Positions 52,057 through 61,640 are shown, counted from the first letter of the stretch. The stretch is DNA of 64,000 bases from Leadbetterella sp964489955 (GCA_964489955.1 CAZBAV010000008.1:1-64000), one strand, 5' to 3'. Program-made: numbers and translations. Notes: generated from the letters alone by a model not told the origin.

Positions 52057-54480
52057 ATGAAGGTATCGTATAAAAACCTAAAGAAGTTTATAGATTTTGG
52101 GCATTCTCCTGAAGAATTGGGGGCTTTGCTTACCTCTACTGGCTTAGAAGTAGAGGGGATAGATAAAGTAGAACCGGTAAAGGGCGGACTAGAAGGCCTG
52201 GTAATTGGAGAAGTAAAAACCTGTGAAAAGCACCCCGATGCCGATAAATTAAAAGTAACCAAAGTAGATGTAGGGGCTGGTGAGCTGCTTGATATAGTTT
52301 GTGGAGCACCTAATGTGGCAGCCGGACAAAAGGTGGTTGTGGCCTTGGTGGGTACTACTTTGTATCCTTCTGAAGGGGATTCTTTTACAATAAAAAAGTC
52401 TAAGATTCGTGGTGCAGTTTCTGAAGGAATGCTATGTGCAGAAGACGAAATTGGTCTTGGACAATCTCATGCCGGTATCATGGTTCTAGATACAGATTTA
52501 CCCTTGGGAACCCCTGCTGCTAAATATTTTAATCTGGAATCGGATTATGTTTTCGAAATCGGTCTTACGCCTAACCGTGCCGACGCGGCATCTCATTATG
52601 GTGTAGCTCGTGACATTAAGGCTGTAACAGGATTGCCGCTTACTTTGCCTGATGTGAGTAGCTTCTCATTAGGTACAGCTAAATCTACAATCGCTCTTGA
52701 AGTAGAAGACGCCGAGGCTTGTCCAAGGTTTTGTGGTTTGGAAATTCAAGGTGTGGAGGTGAAGGAATCGCCAGAATGGTTAAAGACTTTCTTAATTACT
52801 CTTGGTTTAAATCCCATTAATAACTTAGTAGATATAACCAACTTTGTTTGTCATTTCTTGGGGCAACCCATGCATATTTTTGATGCAGACGAAATTGCTG
52901 GCCAGAAAGTAGTTGTAAAAAAGCCAGCGAAGGATACAGAAATAGAAACTCTTGATGGAACAAAGAGGAAATTCTCAGGTAACGACTTGGCCATTTGTAA
53001 CGGAGAAAATCCAATGGCTATTGCCGGAGTATTTGGTGGGAAAAACTCGGGTGTGAAAGACAGCACTAAGAACGTCTTTTTGGAAGTGGCCTACTTTGAT
53101 GCAGCCCATATCCGGAAGACTTCTACGTATTTTGGATTGAAGACGGATGCTTCTTTTCGTTATGAGCGTGGAACAGACCCTAATATGCCGCCATTTGCTA
53201 TACAATTTGCGGCAAACCTGGTTTTGGAATTAGCAGGCGGAACTGTAGCAGATAAAATGTATGACATTTACCCGTCGCCCGTCCAGAATTTCGATTTCGA
53301 TGTGAAATTGAAAAACATCAACCGTCTTATTGGAAAAGAAATAGGAGAGGAGAGGATTAAAGATATTCTTCAAAAACTAGACATTGAAATAAAGTCAGAA
53401 AACGAAGGTGTTTATTCAGTATCCGTGCCGCCATATAGGGTAGATGTAACCCGTGAAGCGGATGTAGTAGAGGAAATCCTGAGGATTTATGGATTTGAGA
53501 ATGTAGAGCTTTCTGAAAACCTGAGTTCGGATTACCTATCAGATTTTCCGCTTATAGATGAGGAAACACTTCGTGTGCAGTTGTCAGAAGCTCTGGTGGG
53601 TATGGGTATGAACGAAATCCAAAGTTTGTCTATCGTTAATCCAAAGGAAAACGAGTGGTTGGGTTTATCAGATAAGTCGGTGAAATTACTTAATCCGTTG
53701 AGTGACGAGCTCTCTGAGATGAGGCAATCTTTGGTTTACTCTATGCTTAATTCGGTGGTGTATAATGTAAATCGCCGCCAGCGTGACCTTAAGTTCTTTG
53801 AGTTTGGGCGGGTGTACACCAAATCTGTAAATGAGGAGGGCAAAACGAAAGTTAAGGAAAGGAAAGTACTGGGTGTGGTGGTTACTGGTAAAGTTACGGC
53901 AGAGTCTTGGGCAAATAAGTCGGGCAATGTAGGTTACCAGCATATACATCAAGTAGTAAAATATATTTTGGATTTCCTTAAGATAAAGAATGTAGACTTG
54001 CAAGATAGTGGATCTCCGTACTTTGCTTATGGATTAGACTATTTGGTGAAAAGCAAAGCTCTAGTATCTCTTGGTTTGGTAGCAAACCAGCATCTGAAAA
54101 ATGCAGATATTAAGCAGCCGGTGTATTACGCAGAGTTTGACTGGGACGCGTTGGTGAAAGCGTATAGCCCGGGCTTTAAGTATGTAGAGATCTCGAAGTT
54201 CCCAGAAGTGAGGAGAGACTTATCTTTGGTTTTAGGAGCTAATGTAAAGTTTGATACTATACAGAAATTGGCGTTTAAAACAGAACGTAAGTTATTGAAA
54301 GATGTAAACGTTTTTGATGTATACAAAGGAGATAAGCTGGAGAAAGACCAAAAGTCATACTCTATAAGTTTTACACTTCAGGATGCAGAAAAAACACTTA
54401 CAGATCAGCAAATAGATAAGACTATGAGCAGGCTGATGGATGTTTTTGAGAAGGAAATAGAAGCAATCATCCGTAAATAG
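52057..54480 (+). CDS. pheT: Phenylalanine--tRNA ligase beta subunit
   Basis: An 807-residue beta chain of the alpha2-beta2 enzyme. The N-terminal EMAP-like tRNA-binding domain covers about 40-150 (CEKHPDADKLKVTKVDVG). The B3/B4 editing and B5 domains follow, and the catalytic-like B6/B7 region lies in the middle. The C-terminal anticodon-binding FDX-ACB domain starts near residue 710 (SKFPEVRRDLSLVL). pheS is not adjacent. It begins the pheT-zapB-like-zapA-rny cluster. Confidence 0.96.
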   Translation: MKVSYKNLKKFIDFGHSPEELGALLTSTGLEVEGIDKVEPVKGGLEGLVIGEVKTCEKHPDADKLKVTKVDVGAGELLDIVCGAPNVAAGQKVVVALVGTTLYPSEGDSFTIKKSKIRGAVSEGMLCAEDEIGLGQSHAGIMVLDTDLPLGTPAAKYFNLESDYVFEIGLTPNRADAASHYGVARDIKAVTGLPLTLPDVSSFSLGTAKSTIALEVEDAEACPRFCGLEIQGVEVKESPEWLKTFLITLGLNPINNLVDITNFVCHFLGQPMHIFDADEIAGQKVVVKKPAKDTEIETLDGTKRKFSGNDLAICNGENPMAIAGVFGGKNSGVKDSTKNVFLEVAYFDAAHIRKTSTYFGLKTDASFRYERGTDPNMPPFAIQFAANLVLELAGGTVADKMYDIYPSPVQNFDFDVKLKNINRLIGKEIGEERIKDILQKLDIEIKSENEGVYSVSVPPYRVDVTREADVVEEILRIYGFENVELSENLSSDYLSDFPLIDEETLRVQLSEALVGMGMNEIQSLSIVNPKENEWLGLSDKSVKLLNPLSDELSEMRQSLVYSMLNSVVYNVNRRQRDLKFFEFGRVYTKSVNEEGKTKVKERKVLGVVVTGKVTAESWANKSGNVGYQHIHQVVKYILDFLKIKNVDLQDSGSPYFAYGLDYLVKSKALVSLGLVANQHLKNADIKQPVYYAEFDWDALVKAYSPGFKYVEISKFPEVRRDLSLVLGANVKFDTIQKLAFKTERKLLKDVNVFDVYKGDKLEKDQKSYSISFTLQDAEKTLTDQQIDKTMSRLMDVFEKEIEAIIRK

Positions 54481-54484
54481 GAAG

Positions 54485-54868
54485 ATGGAGGAGGACTTTA
54501 ATAAGGAAAATGGCATGTTATTCTCGAAATTCGAGGAAGTAACAGGTCTTTTCCTTCAATTAAAGAGCCTCACGAAAAGCCAAAAGTCTCAGATAGATGG
54601 ACTTAGTTATGACAAAGCCGCTCTGGAAGAAGAGGTAAGAAGACTTCGGAAAACAAATGGCCAGCTGAGGGAGAAATTAGGAATTTTGGAAAAGAATGTG
54701 AAGGAAGATTCTAGTTTAGTTCCCCAAAACTTTAAAATAAGAAATAAATTAGTTAAAATTGTATCCGATATTGAAGAAAGAGAGTCGGGAGAGGAGGTAG
54801 AGTTGAGAGAACTTATTGACTCCCTGATTGAAGAAATAGATATTTGTATAAGTCAACTGTCTGAATAA
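54485..54868 (+). CDS. Coiled-coil protein between pheT and zapA
   Basis: A 127-residue acidic protein with a long central coiled coil (about 12-75, LQLKSLTKSQKSQIDGL and EEEVRRLRKTNGQLREKL) and no signal peptide. No family is firmly recognised. Its position 4 bp after pheT and 21 bp before zapA, plus the coiled coil, suggests a division role like that of ZapB, but the sequence alone does not prove it. Confidence 0.68.
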   Translation: MEEDFNKENGMLFSKFEEVTGLFLQLKSLTKSQKSQIDGLSYDKAALEEEVRRLRKTNGQLREKLGILEKNVKEDSSLVPQNFKIRNKLVKIVSDIEERESGEEVELRELIDSLIEEIDICISQLSE

Positions 54869-54889
54869 TATATCCTAAATAAGTGCGGG

Positions 54890-55177
54890 ATGGCTAGTAA
54901 AGATGTAAAAGTAGTTTATGAATTCATAGGTGAAATTACTCCGCTTATAATCCCAGACTATGAGGAAGCTTTATTTGTGGAAGCTAGAGGCCAGTTGCGT
55001 GAGAGATATGCTGCTTTACAAAAGCAATACGCCACATCCGCTACGAAAGAACAAGTTTTGATAGCGTTACTGGCCGAAGTGACAGTGGATGCCCTAAAAC
55101 TCGAAAGAAGGTATAATAGCCTGAAAGAAGAGATTAACCAGCGGTTAGATACCATAAAAGAAGCACATACAGATTGA
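54890..55177 (+). CDS. zapA: Cell division protein ZapA
   Basis: A 95-residue ZapA-like FtsZ-ring stabiliser. It has a short N-terminal beta region (KVVYEFIGEITPLIIPDYEEALF) and a long helix with LIALLAEVTVDALKLERRYNSLKEEI, the dimer coil of the family. The pheT-zapA-rny order recurs in Bacteroidota and supports the call. Confidence 0.8.
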   Translation: MASKDVKVVYEFIGEITPLIIPDYEEALFVEARGQLRERYAALQKQYATSATKEQVLIALLAEVTVDALKLERRYNSLKEEINQRLDTIKEAHTD

Positions 55178-55261
55178 TTTCCTCCAAATACACTTCTTCT
55201 TTTTTTGATATCAAGTGAAACACAAAGTTTCATTTTTTGTCCATAAAAAAGAGCATTAAAG

Positions 55262-56827
55262 ATGTCAGATTATTTAATTATCATTGTAGGAGTTGTGGCA
55301 GGTGTTGCCATAGGCTTTTATATAGGCAATGTTTTGATGAAAAAGAACACTGCCAACCTGGAAGAAGAGGCCAACAAGAAAGCCGAGGATATTCTTAGAA
55401 ATGCGAAAAGTAGTGCAGAAAACATCAAGAAAGATAAGATGTTAGAAGCCAAAGAGCATTTCTTGAAGCTTAAATCTACCTTCGACGACGAGTCTAACAA
55501 CAAAAAAAACCAGATTATCCAGAACGAGCAGAAAGTGAAACAAATGCAGCAGCAGGTTTCGCAGCAAATAGAGCAAAACAAACGACTGGAAAACGAACTT
55601 AACCAGAAAACAACTAAGGTTGGCGAACAGCTGGAAATAGCAGGTAAGAAAAGGGAAGACGCAGAGAAACTGCATAAGCAGCAAGTAGACCAACTGGAGA
55701 AAATAGCTAACCTTACAGCAGACCAAGCCCGTAAAGAATTAGTAGATGCACTTAAGCAGGAAGCAGAAACCAAGGCATCTAGTTATATTAAGCAAACGAT
55801 AGAAGAAGCCAAACTTTCAGCCACAAAAGAAGCCAAGAAAATTGTAATTGAAACTATACAGCGTACAGCTGCTGAACAAGCCATAGAGAACTGTGTGTCT
55901 GTGTTCAATATAGAAAGTGATGAGATAAAAGGTAAAATCATTGGACGTGAAGGGCGTAACATTCGTGCTTTGGAGGCAGCTACAGGTGTAGAAGTAATAG
56001 TTGATGATACACCAGAAGCTATTGTTATTTCTAGTTTTGACCCGGTAAGACGTGAGGTTGCTCGCTTGTCTATGCACCGTCTGGTACAGGATGGTCGTAT
56101 CCACCCTGCCCGTATTGAGGAAGTGGTAAACAAGACACGAAAAGATATAGATAACGAAATCATAGAAATTGGTGAGCGTACGGTGATAGATCTAGGTATA
56201 CATGGTTTACATCCTGAGCTAATTAAGATGGTAGGCCGTATGAGATTCCGTTCTTCGTATGGACAAAACCTATTGCAGCACTCAAGAGAAGTAGCTAAAT
56301 TATGTGCGGCTATGGCATCGGAAATGGGCTTGAACGTTAAGTTTGCTAAGCGTGCAGGTTTACTACATGACATTGGTAAAGTGTTTAATGAGGAGTCTGA
56401 ATTGCCGCATGCACTTATAGGTATGGAGCTGGCAAAAAAATATAAGGAACATCCGGAAGTTATAAACGCTATTGGAGCTCACCACGATGAGATAGAGATG
56501 ACATCGATTATTTCGCCGATTGTACAGGTATGTGATGCTATATCTGGATCCAGACCTGGTGCTAGACGTGAGATGATGGAGTCTTATGCACGCAGGTTGC
56601 GTGATCTGGAGGATTTAGCACTGTCTTTTAAAGGAGTAGAGAAGTGTTATGCTATCCAGGCAGGTAGAGAGCTTCGGGTGATTGTAGACTCAGAAAATAT
56701 TACAGATGACGAAGCGAATATGTTGTCATTCAATATATCACAAAAGATAGAAAAAGAGATGCAGTATCCGGGTCAGATTAAGGTCTGTGTGATACGAGAG
56801 ATGCGAAGCGTAAACTACGCAAAGTAA
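55262..56827 (+). CDS. rny: Ribonuclease Y
   Basis: A 521-residue membrane-anchored endoribonuclease that starts mRNA decay. It has an N-terminal transmembrane helix (about 3-25), a long coiled coil (about 30-195, rich in Q, K and E), a KH domain with GKIIGREGRNIRALE, and an HD domain with LLHDIGKV and IGAHHDEIE. The length matches the family. A good terminator follows. Confidence 0.96.
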   Translation: MSDYLIIIVGVVAGVAIGFYIGNVLMKKNTANLEEEANKKAEDILRNAKSSAENIKKDKMLEAKEHFLKLKSTFDDESNNKKNQIIQNEQKVKQMQQQVSQQIEQNKRLENELNQKTTKVGEQLEIAGKKREDAEKLHKQQVDQLEKIANLTADQARKELVDALKQEAETKASSYIKQTIEEAKLSATKEAKKIVIETIQRTAAEQAIENCVSVFNIESDEIKGKIIGREGRNIRALEAATGVEVIVDDTPEAIVISSFDPVRREVARLSMHRLVQDGRIHPARIEEVVNKTRKDIDNEIIEIGERTVIDLGIHGLHPELIKMVGRMRFRSSYGQNLLQHSREVAKLCAAMASEMGLNVKFAKRAGLLHDIGKVFNEESELPHALIGMELAKKYKEHPEVINAIGAHHDEIEMTSIISPIVQVCDAISGSRPGARREMMESYARRLRDLEDLALSFKGVEKCYAIQAGRELRVIVDSENITDDEANMLSFNISQKIEKEMQYPGQIKVCVIREMRSVNYAK

Positions 56828-56840
56828 TCCCCGAAAGAGA

Positions 56841-56871
56841 AAGGCTGTTTGTTAAAAAGCAGCCTTTTTTT
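56841..56871 (+). terminator. Terminator after rny
   Basis: AAGGCTG (56841-56847) and CAGCCTT (56860-56866) around an A/T-rich loop, followed by a T-tract. Confidence 0.8.
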
Positions 56872-56927
56872 ATGCAGTATTTTTTTCTAATTTTACTTCG
56901 TCAATGTTTTTTTAACCTTAACTAAAA

Positions 56928-59153
56928 ATGATCTTCCACATGCGAATTAGCACTGCGTTAAAAGCCTTAATTCTGTCCCTTTTATTTCCCGTTTACCTTT
57001 TTGCACAATCTTCCGGAAATACACTTCCTTTAAAATCTACGTACCCTGTGTCTGCAGGAGATGATGTAGTACTTAAAGCGGCACATGTAATACCTACAGC
57101 CAATCAATATGAAGCGTTAAAGGAAGGATATATAGCCTTTATACATTTTGGGCCAAATTCTTTTACTCGCTTAGAATGGGGTAGTGGCATGGAGGATCCT
57201 AAAACTTTCGATTTACGTAACCTAGACACAGACCAGTGGTGCCGTTCAATGAAAGATGCAGGCATGAAAATGGTAATAATTACGGCAAAACATCACGATG
57301 GATTTGTACTTTGGAAGAGTCGTTATACAGAGCATGGGGTAATGTCCTCCTCCTATCAAGGAGATATAATTAAAGAGCTTTCGGCTTCGTGCCAAAAATA
57401 CGGCTTGAAATTAGGTGTGTATCTTTCTCCTGCCGACTTGTTTCAAATAGAAAGTCCGACAGGACTATACGGTAATTTGAGCAAATATACAGAACGTTCT
57501 ATACCAAGGGATGTTCCGGGACGCCCTTTTAAAAACCAAACCAAGTTTAAGTTTTTGGTAGATGACTATAATGAATATTTCTTAAACCAACTTTTCGAAC
57601 TCCTTACAGAATATGGACCCATACATGAGGTGTGGTTTGACGGGGCCCATCCTAAAACCAAAGGCGGACAAAAGTATAACTATATCGCATGGAAAGAACT
57701 TATCAATAAACTTGCTCCTAAAGCGGTAGTTTTTGGTAAAGAAGACATACGGTGGTGCGGAAATGAGGACGGTGGTACACGAGAATCGGAGTGGAATGTG
57801 ATTCCTTATAGTTTTAACCCGGATACGGCAAATTACTTCCCGGATTTAATGGGTAAGACGTTGGGCGAAAGAGCAGATCTGCCTAAAGGAAAATACTTAC
57901 ATTACCAACCTGCCGAAACCAATACTTCTATTCGTGAAGGATGGTTTTATAGGGATGACACCAACCAAAAAGTACGCAGTGCAGATGATGTGTTTGATAT
58001 GTATGAACGAGCCGTAGGAGGCAATTCTATATTCTTGCTAAACATCCCACCAAACCGTGAAGGTAAATTTTCTGATAGGGATGTGGCTGCTTTAGCGGAA
58101 TCAGGTAAGAGGATACGGGATACATATAATACAAATTTATTTACAGGAGCAAAAGGTAATGCAAAAGTCTTGGATGCAGACGCTAAGAGTTTTGTTTTAT
58201 TAGACCAAAATGGAGGTAGCTTAGAGTTTACTACACCTAAGGCTGTTCGTATAAACCGCTTGGTTTTACAAGAAGCTATTACCTCGCATGGTGAGCGGGT
58301 AGAAGAACATGCTCTAGATGCGTGGCTTGGTGGTAAATGGGTAGAAGTAGCCGCAGCCACTAATATTGGATACAAAAGAATTTTGCGTTTTCCTGAGGTA
58401 GTTTCTAATAAGTTTAGGGTGAGAGTAACAAAAGCCCGATACTTCCCGGCTATAAGCACTGTTAGTGCCCATTATTATAAGCCGAAACCTCCTGTTTTAG
58501 AGGTTAAAGCAGACAAAGAAGGCTTGGTGTCTATAGCTCCAAAGCAACATGTTTTTAATTGGAATCCTCATGGTGAAAATGCATCAGCTAATATAAACAG
58601 CGGTGTAACCATACGCTACACAACCGACGGTTCTGTACCAAATGCAGAATCAAAAGTTTATGAGGGGCCTTTCCCTGCGGGAAAAGGTGTGATTAAAACC
58701 GCTGCTTTTGTTTCGGGATTGGTAGGGAGTGTTACTAGCGAACCGGTGGCTATTTCTAAGAAGGACTTCAAGGTAGTAGAAGCCAGCAGTGAAATGGGTA
58801 GATATAAGGCAGCTAATACTATCGATGCCAACAGCAGCTCTTTCTGGATGTCTGATACCACTCAGAATAACCCTTTTATCACCTTAGATTTAGGTAAGCA
58901 ATACCGCTTGAAAGGTTTTGCTTATACTCCTCAGACGTATCATAGCAAAGGCATGTTAGATAAGGGAAATCTTCTGGGAAGTAAAGATGGTAAAGATTGG
59001 GTTGCTATTACGAATATACAACTCGGAAACCTCATAAATGACCCTTCTAAGCGTACAGTATTTTTTGAAAACCAAGATGCTTTTAGGTACATAAAAGTGC
59101 AGGGTGTTGGTAATAGCCTTTCTATAGCAGAACTGGACTTTTACGAAGAGTAA
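56928..59153 (+). CDS. GH29 alpha-L-fucosidase-like enzyme with C-terminal beta domains
   Basis: A 741-residue exported enzyme. The signal peptide ends near residue 27 (PVYLFAQ); ATG 56940 is an alternative start, four codons later. The GH29 barrel (about 50-400) has AKHHDGFVLWKS and EVWFDGAHPK with the nucleophile Asp238. After it come a beta-sandwich, a chitobiase-C-like segment (TIRYTTDGSVPNAESKVYEGPF, in part) and an F5/8-type discoidin domain (about 620-741, ITLDLGKQYRLKGFAYTPQ). It cleaves fucose or a related sugar from host or plant glycans. It is a single-gene unit with its own terminator. Confidence 0.9.
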   Translation: MIFHMRISTALKALILSLLFPVYLFAQSSGNTLPLKSTYPVSAGDDVVLKAAHVIPTANQYEALKEGYIAFIHFGPNSFTRLEWGSGMEDPKTFDLRNLDTDQWCRSMKDAGMKMVIITAKHHDGFVLWKSRYTEHGVMSSSYQGDIIKELSASCQKYGLKLGVYLSPADLFQIESPTGLYGNLSKYTERSIPRDVPGRPFKNQTKFKFLVDDYNEYFLNQLFELLTEYGPIHEVWFDGAHPKTKGGQKYNYIAWKELINKLAPKAVVFGKEDIRWCGNEDGGTRESEWNVIPYSFNPDTANYFPDLMGKTLGERADLPKGKYLHYQPAETNTSIREGWFYRDDTNQKVRSADDVFDMYERAVGGNSIFLLNIPPNREGKFSDRDVAALAESGKRIRDTYNTNLFTGAKGNAKVLDADAKSFVLLDQNGGSLEFTTPKAVRINRLVLQEAITSHGERVEEHALDAWLGGKWVEVAAATNIGYKRILRFPEVVSNKFRVRVTKARYFPAISTVSAHYYKPKPPVLEVKADKEGLVSIAPKQHVFNWNPHGENASANINSGVTIRYTTDGSVPNAESKVYEGPFPAGKGVIKTAAFVSGLVGSVTSEPVAISKKDFKVVEASSEMGRYKAANTIDANSSSFWMSDTTQNNPFITLDLGKQYRLKGFAYTPQTYHSKGMLDKGNLLGSKDGKDWVAITNIQLGNLINDPSKRTVFFENQDAFRYIKVQGVGNSLSIAELDFYEE

Positions 59154-59196
59154 ATGGAAAAGCATCTTTTTCTACTACTTATATATAATTATTAAA

Positions 59197-59228
59197 GGGT
59201 GCTCAACTAATTGGGCACCCTCTTTTTT
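59197..59228 (+). terminator. Terminator after the fucosidase gene
   Basis: GGGTGC (59197-59202) and GCACCC (59215-59220) form the stem, followed by T-rich TCTTTTTT. Confidence 0.85.
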
Positions 59229-59608
59229 GTTAAGAACATAGGAAGCAAAATTTGAGAAGCATAATGCTGTTTTAGGATTAGCCCCAAGCTAATATTTGCA
59301 AACGTATCCTCTTAATCCATTAACAGACCCAATAATTTTAACGTACAGACATCTCTTGTAGAACGCTTTTGTCGGTTTATTCGTCAAATACAATGTAAAT
59401 ATTCGATTTTCCATTGGTTTGCTCTTCTTCTATTGTACGTGCTACTTAGTATAAGTTGAAGTAAAAAAATAGCTCCCGCTGGTTAGAGGCAAAAAATACT
59501 GTCTAGACGGTATTTTAAAGGACAAAAGACTTTTTCACTTTTGTGAAGAAAAAATTGCTTTAGTCAATTTATTAAAAGAATTTTATACGTAAACCAAACC
59601 CTTCCATT
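59229..59608. other. Intergenic region upstream of the two-component/RiPP locus
   Basis: About 380 AT-rich bases without a supported gene. It holds a 24-base palindrome (59493-59516, one mismatched pair) and a smaller dyad TTCAC-TTTT-GTGAA (59534-59547), both upstream of the response-regulator start. CACTTTTG in the second dyad is one base off the TAnnTTTG box. A minus-strand 41-codon frame near 59295-59420 is not convincing. Confidence 0.5.
59493..59516. promoter_or_regulatory. Palindromic site upstream of the response regulator
   Basis: The left arm AAAATACTGTCT is the complement of the right arm AGACGGTATTTT except for one T/G position. It is centred about 104 bases before the response-regulator ATG and could bind a dimeric regulator such as the NarL-type protein itself. 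Confidence 0.4.
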
Positions 59609-60268
59609 ATGAACGCTATTCGGATTCTCATAGCCGATGACCATCCCTTGGTGGCTGATAGCCTCTCCATGTTATTGGGTTCAAATCCAGGGTTTGAAGT
59701 GATAGGTACGGTTCACAACGGGCTTCAAGCATTAGACTTTGTACAAAAAAACGAAACAGATGTGTTGCTTGTAGACTATCATATGCCTATTTTTAACGGT
59801 ATAGAGGTAATTTCTAGAGTAAAGGAACTCTCTCCAAGTGTAAAGACCATAATGCTTACCATGAACGAAGAAGCCAGCTTTATAAAGGAAAGTATACAGG
59901 TGGGAGTAGATGGCTATGTGATGAAGAGTGCCGATAAGCCGGAGTTGGTAAAAGCAATCAAAACAGTTTATGATGGCGAAAAGTACTTTGGAGCTAAAGT
60001 CATAAAGAAATTGGCAGAAATACCGGATGCCAACTCTCCAACCGGCAAAACAGAGTTAGAAAACATACAATCGCTTACTAAACGAGAAATAGAGATTGTG
60101 AGGTTAGTAGCGGAAGATCTAAGTAATATACAGATAGCCGAAAGGTTAAGTATAAGCCCTGCCACTGTAGAAACTCATCGCCGAAACCTTTTGAAAAAAA
60201 TAGGTGTAAGTACGGCAGTGGGACTGGTTAAGTGGGGTGTGAAAAATGGAATTTTGGAAACTTTTTAA
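59609..60268 (+). CDS. NarL/LuxR-family response regulator
   Basis: A 219-residue regulator with an N-terminal receiver domain (acidic pocket Asp10 and Asp11, phospho-acceptor Asp56 in LLVDYHMP, conserved Lys in VMKSADKP). A C-terminal LuxR-type HTH domain follows (LTKREIEIVRLVAEDLSNIQIAERLSISPATVETHRRNLLKKIG, quoted in parts). It is 28 bp upstream of the putative precursor gene in the same direction, so it is likely co-transcribed. The natural partner is the HisKA_3 kinase at the window end. Confidence 0.92.
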   Translation: MNAIRILIADDHPLVADSLSMLLGSNPGFEVIGTVHNGLQALDFVQKNETDVLLVDYHMPIFNGIEVISRVKELSPSVKTIMLTMNEEASFIKESIQVGVDGYVMKSADKPELVKAIKTVYDGEKYFGAKVIKKLAEIPDANSPTGKTELENIQSLTKREIEIVRLVAEDLSNIQIAERLSISPATVETHRRNLLKKIGVSTAVGLVKWGVKNGILETF

Positions 60269-60296
60269 ATTTAACAATAACTAAAAGGATTAAAAG

Positions 60297-60746
60297 ATGG
60301 AATTATTTGCAGTTTATAATGGCGAACTCTCTGATTATCAAAATCATTTAACAGATTCTGAAAAAAACCAAACATATACAACTTTGACAGTTATTTTTGA
60401 CAAAGATGTAAGAGAGGTCAAGGAAGATGAGATAGATAAGTTCGTATTAGCAGAAGTAAATATTGAAGATATCGAATTTATTAAACCATTGGACAACATT
60501 CGATTCGAAGATTCCGGTGGTATTTTTTATGAAGTTTTATTAAGTAGGGTAATCATTACGGACTTTTCTGAAACCTATCTTGTTTTGAAAACTAAAAATA
60601 CTAAAGGCTCTTACGACTTTAAAGATAAAGTATCTGTTGACTCTTACAGATTAAAAAGAGAGGATGTGTTAGAATTATTACCTAACAATGATTTTCAACA
60701 AGTAAATTGTTCTTCTTCCAGAATCAGACCGCTTTGCAAGGACTAA
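60297..60746 (+). CDS. Putative RiPP precursor with a Cys-Ser-Ser-Ser...Cys tail
   Basis: A 149-residue protein that I do not match to a named family. Residues 1-130 are acidic and beta-strand rich and contain no Cys. The last 19 residues (131-149) end QQVNCSSSRIRPLCKD and hold the only two cysteines (138 and 147) plus three adjacent serines (139-141). This is the composition expected for a core peptide whose Ser residues are dehydrated and captured by Cys. The next gene, 9 bp later, is a kinase, followed by a HopA1-like protein. A long structured leader would be unusual. An unrelated small protein is the alternative. Confidence 0.6.
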   Translation: MELFAVYNGELSDYQNHLTDSEKNQTYTTLTVIFDKDVREVKEDEIDKFVLAEVNIEDIEFIKPLDNIRFEDSGGIFYEVLLSRVIITDFSETYLVLKTKNTKGSYDFKDKVSVDSYRLKREDVLELLPNNDFQQVNCSSSRIRPLCKD

Positions 60747-60755
60747 AGAGTAATA

Positions 60756-61640
60756 ATGCAAATACTATCAAAGTATTCTTTAATAAACTATCTGAATTAT
60801 TTAAAGGTGAATAGAAAAAACATTCACCTTTATGGTTCTTTTGTTGAGTTACTAGATATTCACTTTAAGGAAATTTTGATTTATGACGTTTCTGATACCC
60901 GAAACATGGTATTTAGAATTGTTGTAGGATTAGATGTATACTATTTTAAGCAGTTTAGTTTTGGTGTAAAGGAAAAAAAGAATTTTTTCCTAATCGAAAA
61001 AAGACAAGCAGAAGAAAACAAGCTTCCTGAAGTTGTATTTATTGACTTAGAATATCAAATAATTATCTACAAGGATCTTACAAACTACCAAAACTGGGAA
61101 GTTTTATTTAGGAGATCATTAGGCAAAGCCAAGGAGAGGAGGAGGTACTTAAAGGTTTTGGCAGAGTACCTGAAAGAAATTCATAGAAAGTCAGTAGACG
61201 ACACTAAATTAAGTGTTGTTTTTCAGGATTTTGAAATAATTTACGGACAAGAAGCTATTTATAAAGAATTGCCGAAGTTTCTTTGCTATATAGATAACTC
61301 GACATTTATTCATGGAGATATAAAGAAAGGGAATGTTTTTTTACAAGGTTCTGAGTTAAGGTGTATTGACTGGGAAATGTCGGGAGAAGGTGATTTGTAT
61401 TTTGATTTAGCTAGGGCAATAAAACTTATTATGCTTAGCATTTCTGATAATTTTATTTTCGAGAGAGAGTTAACGCCGTCGAAATCAATGATACAACTCT
61501 CAATTGGTGATTTTATAGAATTCTATGACCCTACTTTAAACTTTGAAAAGCTTAATCTTTTTATGAAGTTTTCAAATATCAATCTTATGAAAAATGATTT
61601 TTATGAACGAAATATAGACATCCTATTACCTAAAAAATGA
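60756..61640 (+). CDS. APH-fold kinase, candidate RiPP Ser/Thr kinase (LxmK/TvaC-like)
   Basis: A 294-residue protein with the aminoglycoside-phosphotransferase (protein-kinase-like) fold. A nucleotide Lys65 lies in YYFKQF. The catalytic loop FIHGDIKKGNVFL gives His186, Asp188 and Asn193, and the metal-binding segment CIDWEMSGEGDLYFDLA gives Asp205. Antibiotic-resistance APH enzymes share these motifs, but the gene overlaps a HopA1 gene by 4 bases (ATGA) and follows the putative precursor. In class V lanthipeptide and thioamitide clusters such a kinase phosphorylates Ser/Thr of the precursor. That role is inference from context. Confidence 0.78.
   Translation: MQILSKYSLINYLNYLKVNRKNIHLYGSFVELLDIHFKEILIYDVSDTRNMVFRIVVGLDVYYFKQFSFGVKEKKNFFLIEKRQAEENKLPEVVFIDLEYQIIIYKDLTNYQNWEVLFRRSLGKAKERRRYLKVLAEYLKEIHRKSVDDTKLSVVFQDFEIIYGQEAIYKELPKFLCYIDNSTFIHGDIKKGNVFLQGSELRCIDWEMSGEGDLYFDLARAIKLIMLSISDNFIFERELTPSKSMIQLSIGDFIEFYDPTLNFEKLNLFMKFSNINLMKNDFYERNIDILLPKK

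Noticed and set aside
59295..59420. A 41-codon minus-strand frame (MENRIFTLYLTNKPTKAFYK...)
   Set aside because: It is short, lacks a ribosome binding site or promoter, resembles no family I know, and lies in a gap with stops in neighbouring frames.
60756..61640. Reading the APH-fold kinase as an aminoglycoside-resistance gene
   Set aside because: The fold motifs are shared by many small-molecule and peptide kinases, and the coupling to a HopA1 gene and a Cys/Ser-tailed small protein points to a different role.
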